Assembly: GCA_038030265.1 (NCBI GenBank)
Contig: CM075938.1
Span: forward strand, 43,579,189-43,643,188
Length of the DNA: 64,000 nucleotides
Reading direction: 5' to 3'
From: Corythucha ciliata
Taxonomy: Eukaryota; Arthropoda; Insecta; Hemiptera; Tingidae
In this document: positions 45,418 through 57,600 of the stretch, in pieces
How positions within the stretch are numbered: the first letter of the stretch is position 1
Layout: each line of letters begins with the position of its first letter
Translations under genes and position numbers: made by a program
Notes under the pieces: model-generated
Seen by the model: the letters and a program-made list of their open reading frames with translations, nothing else
What the model was told of the DNA's origin: nothing
The model's database searches: none

Positions 45418-46087
45418 AAGTTACAGAACAGTCCCCACGGTCAAACACAAGTGGCTACCTCCACGCCACGGACCTCCTCCAACTCGTACACCGAATCAGA
45501 AGCAAACAAACAAGGAAGAGCGCTCCACGAGTAAAAATGCTGTACTACTTCTGGATACACGACTTGAGGGGTTTGTGAGAAAAGAATCTGAGATCTGAGA
45601 TGAACAAAAACCAATTTTTGGCATTAAAAGAAAGGCGATTGGACTCATTTATCGCTTTAATTCAATTAATGAGCTCAATTGGGATAGAAATATTGAAGTA
45701 AAACGTCCGAAATATAGCATTTTGGACTTACACTGGCATCGCCCCTGCAAGCGGAATTCAAACCGCTTCTCCCAACTGTGAGGCCCGCCTTCGTGAATTG
45801 TCGGTTTGCCGATCGCTCTGAAGTGCCTCACATCTTTCTTGTTCATGATGAGAGGGATAATAATTGCTTCCTTCCTATTATTTATTTGGCTTTTAAACAA
45901 ATAAAATAACGGAATTTGTAAAAAAAAAATCAAAAATAATAATTAACAATATTTAAAAAAGCTAAGGTCTTAGTCAACGACGAAACGTTCCAAATTCAAA
46001 AAATTACCCACGAAAAAAACTTGAAAATCTCCCCCAAAATTTAGGGCAAGCGGTGCTTGCCTTGCTTGCTCTGAGGATTCGCCACTG
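45418..46087. mobile_element. Right half of a second hAT copy
   Basis: This stretch equals bases 40182-40851 of the hAT at 39413, including the end ATTCGCCACTG and the following GACGAAGC (46088-46095). Its left half is missing. The join to copy B lies inside a 3-base overlap, typical of microhomology-mediated rearrangement. Confidence 0.85.
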
Positions 46088-46435
46088 GACGAAGCCACGA
46101 ACTTCTCGTGCCTACTAGCAGGTAAAGGCTGTTGTTTGCTGTTTCAATCCTGATTTGCGTTTTTTTTTTGTTTTTCGTATTTTTCGAACGAATTTCATCA
46201 TGAAAGACACTCATTGGTTGCGTTGTAAAACTCATCCCTTTCTTCAAGCGTTGAGTGCGCCATATTTTCTTACTGTGTGTTCTCTGTATCTTCAAGATAC
46301 GTCGTGAAGACCAAGTGAGCTTAGAGAACTTTTCCAATCCTTGCCCAGTCCAATTGTCATATTGAGTGAAACCAACACTCACAATTGTACGTGGGGTTAT
46401 TGTACGGACCATATTCCACCGTGTGTACACAGATC

Positions 46436-47210
46436 ATTTTACGCTGATGACTTGGCAATTTTCTTTGAATATACCAAGGATTGTACTACTGCGGAAGCAG
46501 TGATACAGGATAGCATCAACACGCTATCAATAGATGCTGCTAAGAGAGGGCTTTCATTCTCCCCTGAAAAATCAGCCGCAGTGCATTTCTGCAGGCTTAG
46601 GTCAGCACACCGCCCACCTGAACTGAGGCTGAAGGAATCGACAATTCCCTTCAAGGAAACAGTCAGGTTTTTAGGATTAACGTTAGATGCTGCCCTAAGA
46701 TGGAAAGCCCATATTATGGATTTGACGGGCCACTGTCAAAAAGACGTGAATCTTATCCGGCTCATCTCCCGTCATAGCTGGGGTGGTGAAGCCAAATTGC
46801 TGCTCAGAATATTTGATGCCCTTGTAGGATCCAAGATTGACTACGGTTCGGTGGTGTATGGGTCCGCACGATCATCGTGGCTGCTACCGCTTGATCGTGT
46901 ATATCACACGGGTCTACGACTTGCGACTGGAGCCTTCCACACAAGCCCAATTGAGTCGGTGCAGGGGGCCTCTAGGCACTTGCCTCTGAGCTATCGCCGT
47001 CAACAGGCGCAGCTGAGGTATACCACTAAAATAAAAATGAAAAATGATCATTTCCTGAACTCTAGGATTTTACAGAATAATCTTTTGGAAGAGTATCGAT
47101 CCTATCCAAGTCGGACAAGAACTTCTTTTATTCGTACCCAGGAATTGTTGCAGTCCTTTGAGCCTTTTGCTGTTCTTACTGGAGCTAAATCTACAGTTTT
47201 CCCTTGGTAA
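46436..47210 (+). pseudogene. LINE reverse transcriptase, catalytic box to thumb
   Basis: The frame runs from SFYADDLAIFFEYTKDCTTA through GLSFSPEKSAAVHF, RFLGLTLDAALRWKAHI and KIDYGSVVYGSARSS to a stop after VFPW at 47210. Blocks after the catalytic box are well kept. The blocks before it are shifted, so it cannot be active. Confidence 0.8.
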
Positions 47211-47300
47211 AAGCCAGACCTCCAGACTGACCTGGCACTTGCAGATTGTTCCAAAAATGAACTGCCCGCAGTTTCGTTTCGTGACAAGTTCCATTCAAGG

Positions 47301-48082
47301 ATGGAACGATACCGGGACTATACTCATGTGTATACTGACGGGTCCAAGAGTGACAATAAAGTAGGATGTGCGTTTTATATACCGGAGGACGTGCGATTTT
47401 TAAAAAGTCTTCCAGCCCACTCATCGATACTTACTGCAGAGCTCTATGCGATTCTTTACGCATTAGAAGCTTTCCTATCGGGAGGGATTAAAGGAAGCAA
47501 GAAAAATAAGTTGATAATCACTGACTCGATGAGCGCCGTACAGCTCCTACAGGATAAATTCACTAATGATGCCTTGACTCAAGAAGTACATTCCAAGATA
47601 TTTGAAATGCAACAATTGGGAGAGCTAGTAGTATTCCTATGGATACCGAGTCAATTGAGAATTGAGGGAAATTAGTTAGTTGACTCTCTAGCAAAAGAAG
47701 CAACGCGGGCAATATGTACAGAAGGCATACCGGTCAGAGTGCAAGACGAAATACGTCGACTCAATAGATACCACACAGTTGAGCCGTGTCTATCCTGACA
47801 GCAGTACCAGGCAGTACCGGACTGCCTGAGAGCAGAACCAGGCTAAGCATCGGGCATACAAGACTTACTCACTTGCACCACCTGTCGGGTTCACGGCGAC
47901 CACTGTGTGGTACATGCAACGCCACACTCACTGTGGAACATATTCTTCTTTACTGTTCGTTGTATACAAACGTTCGACAGCAATATAGTTTTTCAAGCGA
48001 TCTGAAGGAAATCCTGAAACCAAAGAATGCTGAGACAACCATCAAGTATTTGAAGGAAACTCATCTCTTCCACGAGATCTAG
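47301..48082 (+). pseudogene. LINE RNase H and C-terminal Cys-His segment
   Basis: RNase H motifs YTDGSKS, ILTAELYAILYALE and IITDSMSAVQLL supply the first three acidic catalytic residues. An in-frame TAG at 47673 (after LRIEGN) stops it just before the fourth (LVDSLAKEA). After a further frame break near 47790 the C-terminal end reads GHTRLTHLHHLSG and CGTCNATLTVEHILLYC, a Cys-His finger typical of I-clade elements. Confidence 0.8.
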
Positions 48083-48630
48083 GGAGAGGATATCGACTTA
48101 GATGTATCTGTGATACCATTTTATTTGTGATATGCAAAGGAAACACCTGTTGTGATAACAAGCTGTGATATAAACAAGAAACTGTGATGCGAGAACTTTA
48201 CTGTGATAAAATCTGTGATGCTGTGACTTTCCTGAATAGCAGGGAGCAGTACCTGAGAACAAAGGAGAATACACATAGTAACCTGTCGTTGTCAGTTAGA
48301 AATTTTAAGTTACACTTATCTGATTATTTTAAGAAGAGCTCGGATAGCTGAAGCCAGTAGTGGAGGTGAAATAAATACTGCTGTTACAAAAGTTAGATAG
48401 GCTAATGACCTCTGCAGTCGATGCCTGGAATAAAAAAAAAATGAAATAATAATAATAATAACACACACACAGTACTCACCCTAGGGTTACGCTTTCCTAG
48501 GATCCTACCCCGAAACCCGGGCGCGTCTGTTCCCTTATTGGGCGGCGTCCTGGGCAGCGTCTGATCCTCATGTCAGAGGCGGCTGATTATAAACCTGGCA
48601 GGAGGTATAAAATACACCTTTATAATCATA

Positions 48631-50404
48631 ATGGCTGACGATAATAAAGGAAAAGCCGGATTGATTAACGGTAACCCGTGGGGGGGGGGAGTCAGGCCCT
48701 CCCCGGCGACCTACGCATTAACCCGGAATCCCAAAAGGAAAATGGCAATGACGAGGATGGTGGGGGGTTAACCTCCACCCATTCTCCGAGCACAAATAAT
48801 AATAAATCGATTGGACTGAACTCTGGTAATCCAGAGCTAAGTCAGAAAGTCAAGAGTGACAACGCCAAGAATATGGGGGAAAAATTGGGGAACCCTAAGG
48901 TCACCTACGTGCCAAGGTACACCGTTGCTGATCAGGAGAGGACATAATCAGGAAAACGAGGCGAGGGGAGTGAAGGAGAGTCGGCCTCCTCAGATTCCCT
49001 GAGCCAGAGGGTTGCAGGAACACCCTCACGAGCGGAGAGTTTAGTAGATAATATTGCCTCCCGAACTCCGTATTTAGACAAGAGATTAAAAAAAGTAATG
49101 GACCTGCGAAATAATGAACGGCAGGATAGTGTAGATGAGTCCAGCAATATGGACAGTGATGTGCAGGTAGGAGGAGTGAGAAAAAGGAAGGAATTCACAA
49201 TTGAACCATACGACCAGACTTCGCCGCCGAGAAAAAACCGAAGAAGGCTGCAAAATTCGCCAGGTAAAACAAGGAAAGAAAAAGAGGGGAAACAAAGTTC
49301 CATGGTGTGGGAAAGTACAAGAAAAAAGGTAGAAGAATGTTGGGACCGGTTCGTCACAATTCGAGGTACGGATAGTTCTTTTGAGAAAGTCTCTCCTTTT
49401 TTCATCGCAAAAGAAATTGACAAGGCGATTGGAAGAGTCAAAAGTGTAAAGAAAACTGCAAACGGGAATCTTTTAGTGGAAGTATTGACAAAGGATCAGA
49501 GTGAGAAACTTGGAGAACTAGTCAAGTTTGGAAGGATTACGGTAGAAACGAAAGCACCAGAAGCGCTCAATACTGTTAGGGGAGTAATATCCTCTAAAGA
49601 TCTCAAATGTGCAACTGAAGAAGAAATAAGTGAATTCCTTGAGCCATTTAATGTAACTTCGGTGAAATGCATGACGCGGAAAGTCAACGGTGCGAAAGAA
49701 AAACTGGGAACTGTGGTCTTAACATTCAAGGGAAAACAATTACCAGAAGTGATCGAAGTAGCCTATCAGAAGTTCAAGGTCAGACCATACGTTTATATGC
49801 CTCTCCGTTGTTTTAAATGTCAAAAATTTGGACATGTTTCGCACTTATGTAAGGTGACGAGGCCAGTATGCCATTGCGGTAGTTCGCATGAACAAGACAA
49901 AGAGTGTATGGGTCCCCCAAAATGCGTTAACTGTGAGGGTCCTCACTATGCTAGTGACCGAAGATGTCCAGCATTCATCTTCGAAATGAAAGTGCAGAAG
50001 GTAAAAGCAGAGATGAATTTTAGTTATTTTCAGGCAAGATCCTACGTGCAAAGCAGTGCGTCTCTTAAAGAGGGTGTAACGTACGTTGACAAAGCCAAAA
50101 GTCATGTAGGTAGTGGAGGTAAAATGCCAGAACGAGCTTTTACCGTGAAGGACCGCATCCCGGAAATCCGAGGCTCCTTAAAATCCGCAAAAGTGCGTGG
50201 AGAAGGGGGAGTTAGGGATGGAGGCTCAACATCTACGCGAAGAGTGGAGAGTTCTGCACCTTCCCCTTACGCTTTGCCAGAATCAATTCGAACCAGGGCT
50301 ATTACAGTTAATGATCTGGAAGCAGAGTTTACAAAGAAACCGCAGTTTGTTCTCTCTTCGACAGCAGATTCTGCACAACCAATGCAGAAACAAACTCAAG
50401 AGAA
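48631..50404 (+). pseudogene. LINE ORF1 (gag-like, zinc knuckles)
   Basis: ATG at 48631 begins MADDNKGKAGLINGNPWG. The frame then shifts in the G-run at 48680-48689 and continues to TAA at 48945; the same frame reopens at once, with the next ATG at 49098. Around codon 238 of the downstream frame (49809) lies CFKCQKFGHVSHLC (CX2CX4HX4C), followed by two more Cys-rich knuckles ending at about 49970. Such proteins bind LINE RNA. The region after 50100 is Ser/Arg-rich, and at about 50405 the sequence changes to ORF2 type. Confidence 0.8.
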
Positions 50405-52241
50405 AAATTTAATTCAGTTTAAAAAACTAAGAGCTCGCGAGAGGTATTTGAAGCAGAGGGCTAAAAAAAAGTCGTGGGAAGAGTATGTGAAATCTATTAA
50501 TTCTAATACGCCGAGTGCACATGTATGGGCAAGGATTAAAACTCTCAAGGGAAAACCTTCCAATTCAGCGCCAGTATATATTATTAGCAGCATAGGTGAC
50601 AAAGTTCTAGATGATGAAAAGGAAATAGCCAACGATGCCGATCACTATGAAAACACCACAGCTACCCACAGCTACTCACGAGAAATTCGACAAAGCTTGG
50701 ACGAACAGTCGAGACAAAATATTTTGTTTAATACAGACGAAGTAAAAGATTAAAACGTTCCTTTCACTTTTAGCAAGCTGGAACGGGCTATAGAGAGTTT
50801 TGCCGGTAAAAAATCCCCTGGGATTGATGATGTCCCTAATGAATTATTAATGAAATTGTCTCGTCAAAATAAAGGGAAAGTGCTGCAGCTATACAATAAC
50901 CTCTTGTCGGAGGGGCAGTACCCAACGTCTTGGAAAGAAGCTGTTATCGTGCCTGTTTTAAAACCAGGAAAGGACCCTCAAAAGGTATCTAGCTACCGTC
51001 CTATCTATCTTACATGTTGTATGGGGAAACTGTATGAGAGTCTAGTTAATTACCGACTAGTAAGAGTTCTAGAGAGAGAAAAATTGTTGAATAAATATCA
51101 AACAGGTTTTAGGCCAGGGCACTCTACCGAGGACCAACTTGTTTACTTGGAGCAGTACATTCAGGAGGCTTTTTTGCAAAGGGACCATGTGACCACAGTT
51201 TTCTTTGATATCAGGAATGCCTTCGATAAAGTGTTTCGAGTCGGAGTACTGAAAAAGTTAGACCAGTGGAACTTCAAGGGTGAACTACCCCGCGTTGTCC
51301 AAAGCTTTCTTGAGCACCGTAGTTTTGTTGTCCGAGTTGGTAACTCTCTCTCGACAAGCCGCTTTCAGGAGAATGGAATACCTCAAGGATCAGTTTTGAG
51401 TGTGACCATATTCTTGATAGCGATTAATCAATTAACTAATAATCTTCCAAGAAACGTTCATGCATCGATGTATGCCGATGACTTGGCAATATTCCATAGA
51501 CACAAACTTGATTCAGATGGTACCAACACTTTACAGATAGCGATAGACCAGCTTGTAGAGAATGCTGCTTACTGTGGTCTCATTTTCTCGGATGAAAAAA
51601 CAGTTGCAGTACACTTTTGTAGACTCAGAACGCCTCACAGCAATCCCTCTTTGTCTCTGCAGAACAAAGAAATCCAATTCAAGCAGGATCACAAATTTTT
51701 AGGACTGTTTTTTGACAACCAGCTAAGATGGGAAAGGCATATAAATGAGACTGTTGCTAAATGTCAAAAGTCAATAAGGTTGCTAAAGGTGTTATCTAAC
51801 CATAGATGGGGTTCCGACAGAGACTTATTGTTGAGAATCTTCGATAGCCTAATTAAAGCTAAAATAGACTACGGATCAGTAGCTTATGGCTCTGCAAGAA
51901 AATCAAGACTGGTGCCTCTGAGCCGGATCTATCATTTGGGTCTGCGAATGGCTATAGGAGCCTTCCGAACAACACCAGTAAATGATCTATTTGTTCTTTC
52001 TGCACATTTACAACCTGAACACCATCGTAACTACATAAATCTCAAGTACGCCATAACAATTAAACGAAATCCGGATCACTTTATGCATAATACAGTTTTT
52101 GACGAGAGCAGGGTGGAAGGGTATTCATCGCAAGTTACACGCACGAGACCCTACTCAGTGCGACTCAAAGAAATTATGGCAAAACTTGAAATGCATCTGC
52201 CGTCAGTGTTAGAGAAAGAAAGCAACTCAATATATCCATAG
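50405..52241 (+). pseudogene. LINE ORF2: linker and reverse transcriptase
   Basis: The linker (FKKLRARERYLKQRAKKKSW to SAHVWARIKTLKGK) runs in the same frame as ORF1 and meets TAA at 50751. After it the RT runs uninterrupted: IESFAGKKSPGIDDVPNEL, SYRPIYLTCCMGKLYE, VFFDIRNAFDKV, GIPQGSVLSVTIFL and MYADDLAIF (Tyr at 51471), then LGLFFDNQLRWERHI and KIDYGSVAYGSARKS, to a stop at 52241. All RT blocks are intact. This is the best preserved LINE coding sequence in the window, yet no endonuclease precedes it. Confidence 0.85.
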
Positions 52242-52344
52242 TTACTCAGCGATGCATTTATGGATTTAACGCTACAAATAGCGCAGAAAAAATTGTTGCC
52301 CTCGCGTGCCTTCGTAGCGCTTTTTAGACAAACTCTGGAGAATT

Positions 52345-53089
52345 ATGCAGGGATACGAATGCATATACACAGACGGTTCGAAGACGAGTATTGGAGTAGG
52401 CTTCGCCTGTTACATATCCCCAAATGAACATTACTCTAGCATATTACCAAAATATACATCCGTTTATACAGCTGACCTCTACGGAATTCATCATGCGTTG
52501 AATTATTGTTCAAATAAAGTAATACGCAGTAAATTTTTAATAATAAGTGACTCGCTCAGTTCACTACAAGCGCTGAAAAACAAATACACAACGGATGATA
52601 TGATAAATACTATACACAATAAGCTGAAACTGCGGCAGGAGCCGCATCCGTTGGAAATGAAGCTAGCTCCCTCCGGATAAGAGTGCAGGATGGAAAAATG
52701 AGATTAAAACCAATTATCTGGGATCGATGGCAGGAAGAATGGTCTGATTCGAGTTCACAGTTAAAAAAGATTGTGCCAATTATTGGGGTAAAACAAAGTA
52801 CTGCACTCCATAGCCGAAATGAATCGATAAAATTAGCACGGATCCAAACGGGGCATAGCAGATTGACAAATGACCACCAACTAACAGGCCAGCGGCGACC
52901 ATCTTGTACGCAGTGAAACTGCAGTCTCAAGCTGAGACAATTATTCTACAGTGCCCAGCTTACCAACAGCAAAGAGAACACTGTTTTGGCCGACAATTGC
53001 CTAACTATAAACACTTGTTGAGTTTGACCGATAATATCTTGAATGTAATAAAGTTTTTTAAACAAATCGATTTGTATAAATCGATATAA
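52345..53089 (+). pseudogene. LINE RNase H and C-terminal finger, broken
   Basis: RNase H motifs YTDGSKTSIG, VYTADLYGIHHALN (Asp where Glu is usual) and IISDSLSSLQAL are present. A deletion near 52630 then removes the stretch with the last catalytic Asp, and the frame shifts. A second frame (52683-52916) carries ARIQTGHSRLTNDHQLTGQR, and a third (52904-53089) ILQCPAYQQQREHCF. Together these make the C-terminal Cys-His motif. Confidence 0.7.
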
Positions 53090-53519
53090 ATATAGGCTAA
53101 AATTTACTGTAATATAATATAAAACTGTGACTCACCTGTGATATTTATGTAGACATGAGAAAAGTGATTTCGGCAGGGCGAGTGATAGTAGACTAGGGGT
53201 TCCTAAAACAGATAGGCGTGGTTCAAATTAATTTATGAACAAGCTGTGATTACAGAATGTGATGTGATCGCAATGTTTTTCCTTACAAGTAAGAATCGCC
53301 TGTGATATGTATTCTAGTCAGTTAAAAATTCAAGAGAAGGTATAATTAATCAAGGAATCGAAAAAAGAAACAAAACATAACCACAACAAACAAGAAAAAC
53401 AAAACAAAAAACAAGGAACAGAAAATCAGAACCAGAAGAACAGAAAGCATACCCAGCGAAAACATATATTGGAAAAATAAATAGAACTTACCGATAGACG
53501 ATGACAGGAACATAGGCTA

Positions 53520-54000
53520 ATAAAGAGCTGAGCAGGAAGAATGAGGTGATCCTCGCAAGACTACGACTGGGGCATACCCGAAACACCCATGGGTATCACC
53601 TAGCAGGAGAGCGAAGACCGCTGTGTACAAGGTGTCGACAGGCCCCGCTTACTGTGCAGCATGTTTTAACTGAATGTCTGGCGCTAGACGCAAGCCGTAG
53701 ACAACACATTCCTCGAATAAGTGTTACAGAAATATTAGCACCTGGAAGTCTCCACACAGAAAAAGTGCTCAAATTCCTCAAATTCGCGATTTTTTACCAA
53801 GAAATGTGATAAAATTGTAAACTGTGATAAATTTGTAAGCTGTTTTGAGCTGTGATAAAATTATGAACTGTGATAAAATTGTGAACTGTGATGACAATAG
53901 CGATAAATAGTTAGTGCTTAAGAAATAATATGCTAGCTAGGGACGAGTGAGCTGCAGAGGCAAATGACCTTAGATGTCGACGCCTCACGGAGGAGGTTTT
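53520..54000 (+). mobile_element. 5'-truncated I-clade LINE end
   Basis: A frame at 53546-53809 encodes MILARLRLGHTRNTHGYHLA and CTRCRQAPLTVQHVLTEC, the Cys-His finger that ends I-clade ORF2. It is followed by TGTGATAAAATTGTAAAC-type repeats in the 3' tail. It is the third such end in a row on this strand and differs from the two before it. Confidence 0.75.
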
Positions 54001-54062
54001 TTAGTGGGTAGCCCGGAGAGGTCTGATCTGAAGAGAGCTGAAAAAGACGAAAGGGAAACTAA

Positions 54063-54525
54063 TGCCCGCCGTATTTATGAACGTTTCTTGACATTAAGGA
54101 ACCCTTGAAATTCATAGAAAAATTTGTTTTTAATGATACTTTTAGTAAGATCGCTTAAACTACGAGGGTAGGTAATGCATGCATAAAGTTGTAGCCGTAT
54201 AGGAGCTTACATTGTCAGTCTTCCCTCGTTGAGGTGCGTCAAAAACGGGTCGGTTTCGGCTGCTCGCCATCTTCAGCGCATGGAAGTACAACTGAAACAA
54301 TACAAGTACAACTCCAGTTGTACTCCCATACGTTGAAGATGGCGAGCAGCCGAATCTAGTTCATTTTTGTCGCACCTCAACGATCAAAGACTGACAATGT
54401 GGGCTCCTACAGCTACCACTTTATGCATGTATTTGGTGTTTTTATTGTGATCAAAACGGTTCTCAACGGTTCCTTGACTCAAGGAAGATTCAAGGAACAT
54501 TCATAATTACGGGCCCTAGGTCCAA
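54063..54525. mobile_element. MITE with GGGCCCGT-type ends, carrying a hairpin insertion
   Basis: The left end reads GCCCGCCGTATTTATGAACG and the right end, inverted, GGGCCCGTAATTATGAATG; both continue into TTCCTTGA-like sequence. Such ends resemble PIF/Harbinger MITEs. The middle is occupied by the hairpin repeat at 54148-54435. The target duplication is unclear (TAA against TAG). Confidence 0.5.
54148..54435. repeat. Near-perfect hairpin repeat with two opposed hammerhead-like motifs
   Basis: The arms (about 54190-54290 and 54325-54430) are inverted copies of each other around a short GTACAACT-rich centre. Each carries GATGGCGAGCAGCCGAA: minus strand at 54246-54276 and plus strand at 54333-54362. 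A single-arm version of the same repeat occurs at 60655-60795. Confidence 0.75.
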
Positions 54526-54595
54526 ATTTATGAATATTCCTTGAAGTTTCCTTGAGTCAAGGAACCTTTCAAAACAGTTTTGATCACAATAAAAA
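54439..54595. repeat. 157 bp palindrome from two facing MITE ends
   Basis: TTTTTATTGTGATCAAAAC at 54439 is matched by its complement ending at 54595. The inner parts, TTCCTTGACTCAAGGAA on each side, also pair. The centre is GGGCCCTAGG. It joins the right end of the MITE at 54063-54525 to an oppositely oriented partial copy (54526-54600). Confidence 0.75.
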
Positions 54596-54600
54596 AGACG

Positions 54601-57600
54601 AGTGGAAACGAATGGCTCCGGGGCTGAATTTCATATTATGCAAATGGTATTCGGTGTGAGTTCAAGAAGAGTCTATGAATTCGCCCCAACAATGTTTTTT
54701 CCCGTCGTAAAACTCTATTTAGATCCTCTACGTGTGTGATGCTGTGATGGATATCATCAATTCTGTTTGGAGGGGTCAGCTCTTTTCAGGGGGGGGGGAG
54801 TGCCTCCAGTATTGGGGGGGGGGATAGACGTCACTGGAACCCGTTAGACGTTGAAAGTACAGGCCAAAAAATAGGACAATTTTGGACTCTCCCCGGACAC
54901 CTGACAAGAGACAAATGGGTCCGTGTACGTTTCCGGACGCTCTGAAAAGTACGACATGTCCGGGGAAAGTAGTCTGGTCATGGTCTGGTCACCAGCATAT
55001 CCACGCTATGCCTTGGACTGACAGTTAACCATCACTAAATAAACCCACCTGTTGCTGTTGCTGCAACAGCTTTTTGTAGACATCGTTCTGGCGATTTTTT
55101 TGTTTTTATTTCATCTGCTGTATTATTGTGATTGTGATTGTTGCATCCGTGTTTAAGCAGTTTTTTGCTCTTGTGGTAGGTAATTATTTAGTCGCAGTTG
55201 GGATCGGTAATCGTTTGTGTATTAAGAGGATCACGTTTCACTGTGATCGCCACTGACTTAGGTGGGTATAGGATGGGTCTGATGAGTCTTATGTACATAT
55301 ATGTAGAATATTATATCTAGGTGAGTATTATTATTATCATAAGCTCACTGCCAGATTGAGCGAATCTTTTGAGACTTTTTTTAGTAGCGTCAGACGAGTT
55401 GATAGCTCTCCCTGTTCCGGTCATAGAACTTAATCTTTAACACTTGTTCGTCTAATAGCAGTAAACGAAATTATAGAAACTCCACTCATTTCAGAAACTA
55501 AACGAATTACCATCGACCCATTTATTTCTGCCAGATGAACAAATCAAGTTTTTGAGTTTTGAGGTTTGGGTTTATAAAGCAGTAAACGAGAAAGCCGGTG
55601 GGTTCCCTTTGATTGTTAGCTTGAAAATTAAGTTTGTTTCCGCTATTGTTCAAAAAAGTTAAAATAGCCGACGGGTGAGGAAGGTAAGAAGTTCAAACAA
55701 ACAAAGAAGGGGTGACGGAAGTTGTGGATTCCAAGTCATACAGTAAAGATTGAAGTTCAACCACATTATTGAGCACTAGTAAGCCCCCCCCCCCATCCAA
55801 CAATTCAAATTTTACTATGCCTTTGAAGATGTATGTATGCATCGCAAACTGACATATAAATAGACGACATTATGGGGCCATAAGCCCCAAATTACATTTC
55901 ACTGACCACAAGACGCGTCTCTACAGCCAGATCCAGAGATAACAAAGGAAGTGCATTTTTTTCAAACTTGATTTTAATTACCTTCTAATTTTCATATTCA
56001 TTCTCAATTATTCGATTAATCGATTCGCAATCCTATTTTTGAATGAGGAGCTACGCTCGCGCTGTCGCTCAGTGGTTTGCTTTTCATTCCTGAAATTTCT
56101 GAGTGCGTCGATTTTTTTCGTTGTTTTGTCCCAACACTACAGAAAATAAAATTTTGCTCTAATCATAATGAGGCTAGCGCTAGCCGATGCTTTGCGGAAG
56201 AAAGCCCTTTAGTAATAACCTTATAAATAGGAGTTACGGGGAGAAAGTGGAAATGTGAGCAGGACAATTTAAACGGAATGTACCTATAACTACAGTCAAC
56301 TCGAAAGAAAACTTTTGGAAACTCCTAACCTATTTCGACTTTGCTTATTCAAATGGATGAATAGACTTAAGCTGCAGTGCGACCACAGATAGAAGACTCC
56401 TCACACTTCACTCTACTACAGAGAATTAAACTTTCCCCGCCGGTCTTGCGGAAAACTTTATTTTCAAAGTAAACCATGCAAAAAAATGAAATGCACTAAA
56501 AACAGGTCACGTATCACTAATAGCCTAAAGAAATCAATCGTTCAATTATAGACTATACAGGCAGGCAGGAGGGAGAGAAATAATGCAGTTTACGTTGGTG
56601 TTGGAACTCTCAATAGATAATTGTTGTAAGCCTCCAGGAAAATGGTCGTTAACAGTCTCACTATAACCGCGTCTCCTGTTGTGCCAAAATGAGCTCGCAA
56701 AAAAAATAAATAAATCAACAATGCACTCCTCGCGCACTGCAGATCACCAATCCGTCTCCTCCCAGCGCGTGATCAAGGGCACATGCACATTGAAAACCTA
56801 TAGCTATAAAAAGTGCAGACAGTTTTATATCGTATAACGTCGTGCGTTTGCAAGGAAAAATCCAGGCCCTCTTCAGTATAGGTCAGTTTCTCACATGGGA
56901 TTGCCAATTCAGCACAGTCTGAAGGCGAGTTTTCAGCGCCAACTTTGGTCACGTTTGTTTTTATTGGGCTGCACGTATACGTCCATTTTCTTAATGCATG
57001 CACTTCACGTGCACTGGATGAAGTTGGTTCATGAATGAAGTCACGCTTAATTGCTTTAGAATTTTTCATTCCTTTCAGTGTTTCGCTCTCCTCCGTTTTT
57101 GTTTTTGTTTTTCTCGGTGCAACCACTCTTTTTTAGGAAGTGGAAGAAATGATGCGGGATGAAGGTAGGGGTTAAAAGTGAACAGTGCTGAGGGGTTTTA
57201 TTAAAGCAAACCTCTCTGCGAGGGGTAAAACATCTCCTGTTCGTAAGAGTTGAGAGCTTCATACACTGGCCTATATTTCAACCCTCTGCGGTAGTAAAAC
57301 ATTTCCTGCCGAATGTTTTTACTTTTCAGCCAAAAAATAAACGAACAAACTCGCTGACTGTGATTCACTCTTTTCCAGATATTTTGGCCTTTGCTCACCA
57401 AGTTGATTAATTTTCTTCAAAGAATTATTTTATACTTCAATATCGTCTCTATTGTATTCCCGTAAAGGCTCGATCTTCTATCCATGTGCTTCCTTTCACC
57501 TCTTCTTCATCAGTGGCTCTTTCTCCCGTCCTTCAACTCAAAACATTATTGTGGGTTGAAACCCGATGAACCGTGAGAAGGAATTGCTCAAGGGAAGCTT

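Larger units (their letters stand above)
46096..48475 (+). mobile_element. I-clade LINE (RT, RNase H, Cys-His end), decayed
   Basis: The stretch encodes RT palm from YADD, RNase H and the C-terminal Cys-His motif in the order of I-clade LINEs, then a 3' tail rich in TGTGATA words and ending in A/AAT/AC simple repeats (48430-48475). The region before YADD has several frame breaks. ORF1 and endonuclease are absent. Confidence 0.8.
48476..53480 (+). mobile_element. I-clade LINE with gag joined to the RT linker (no endonuclease)
   Basis: The element starts right behind the tail of the previous LINE, with a GC-rich leader (48476-48630). Then come a gag-like region with zinc knuckles, the endonuclease-RT linker, RT, RNase H and a C-terminal finger, followed by TGTGATA-rich 3' sequence and an A-rich tail (about 53360-53460). 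From 48690 to 52241 a single frame is kept apart from two stops (48945 and 50751). The roughly 700 bases expected for the APE endonuclease are absent. Confidence 0.8.

Noticed and set aside
40879..46430. Minus-strand frames beginning MYTRWNMVRTITPCTIVSVG repeated three times
   Set aside because: Their conservation is explained by the threefold duplicated LINE block; they are antisense to the RT.
56773..57126. 117-codon minus-strand frame with protein-like composition
   Set aside because: No ATG near its start, no acceptor or promoter consistent with it, no recognisable family. Kept only as a note in the intergenic entry.
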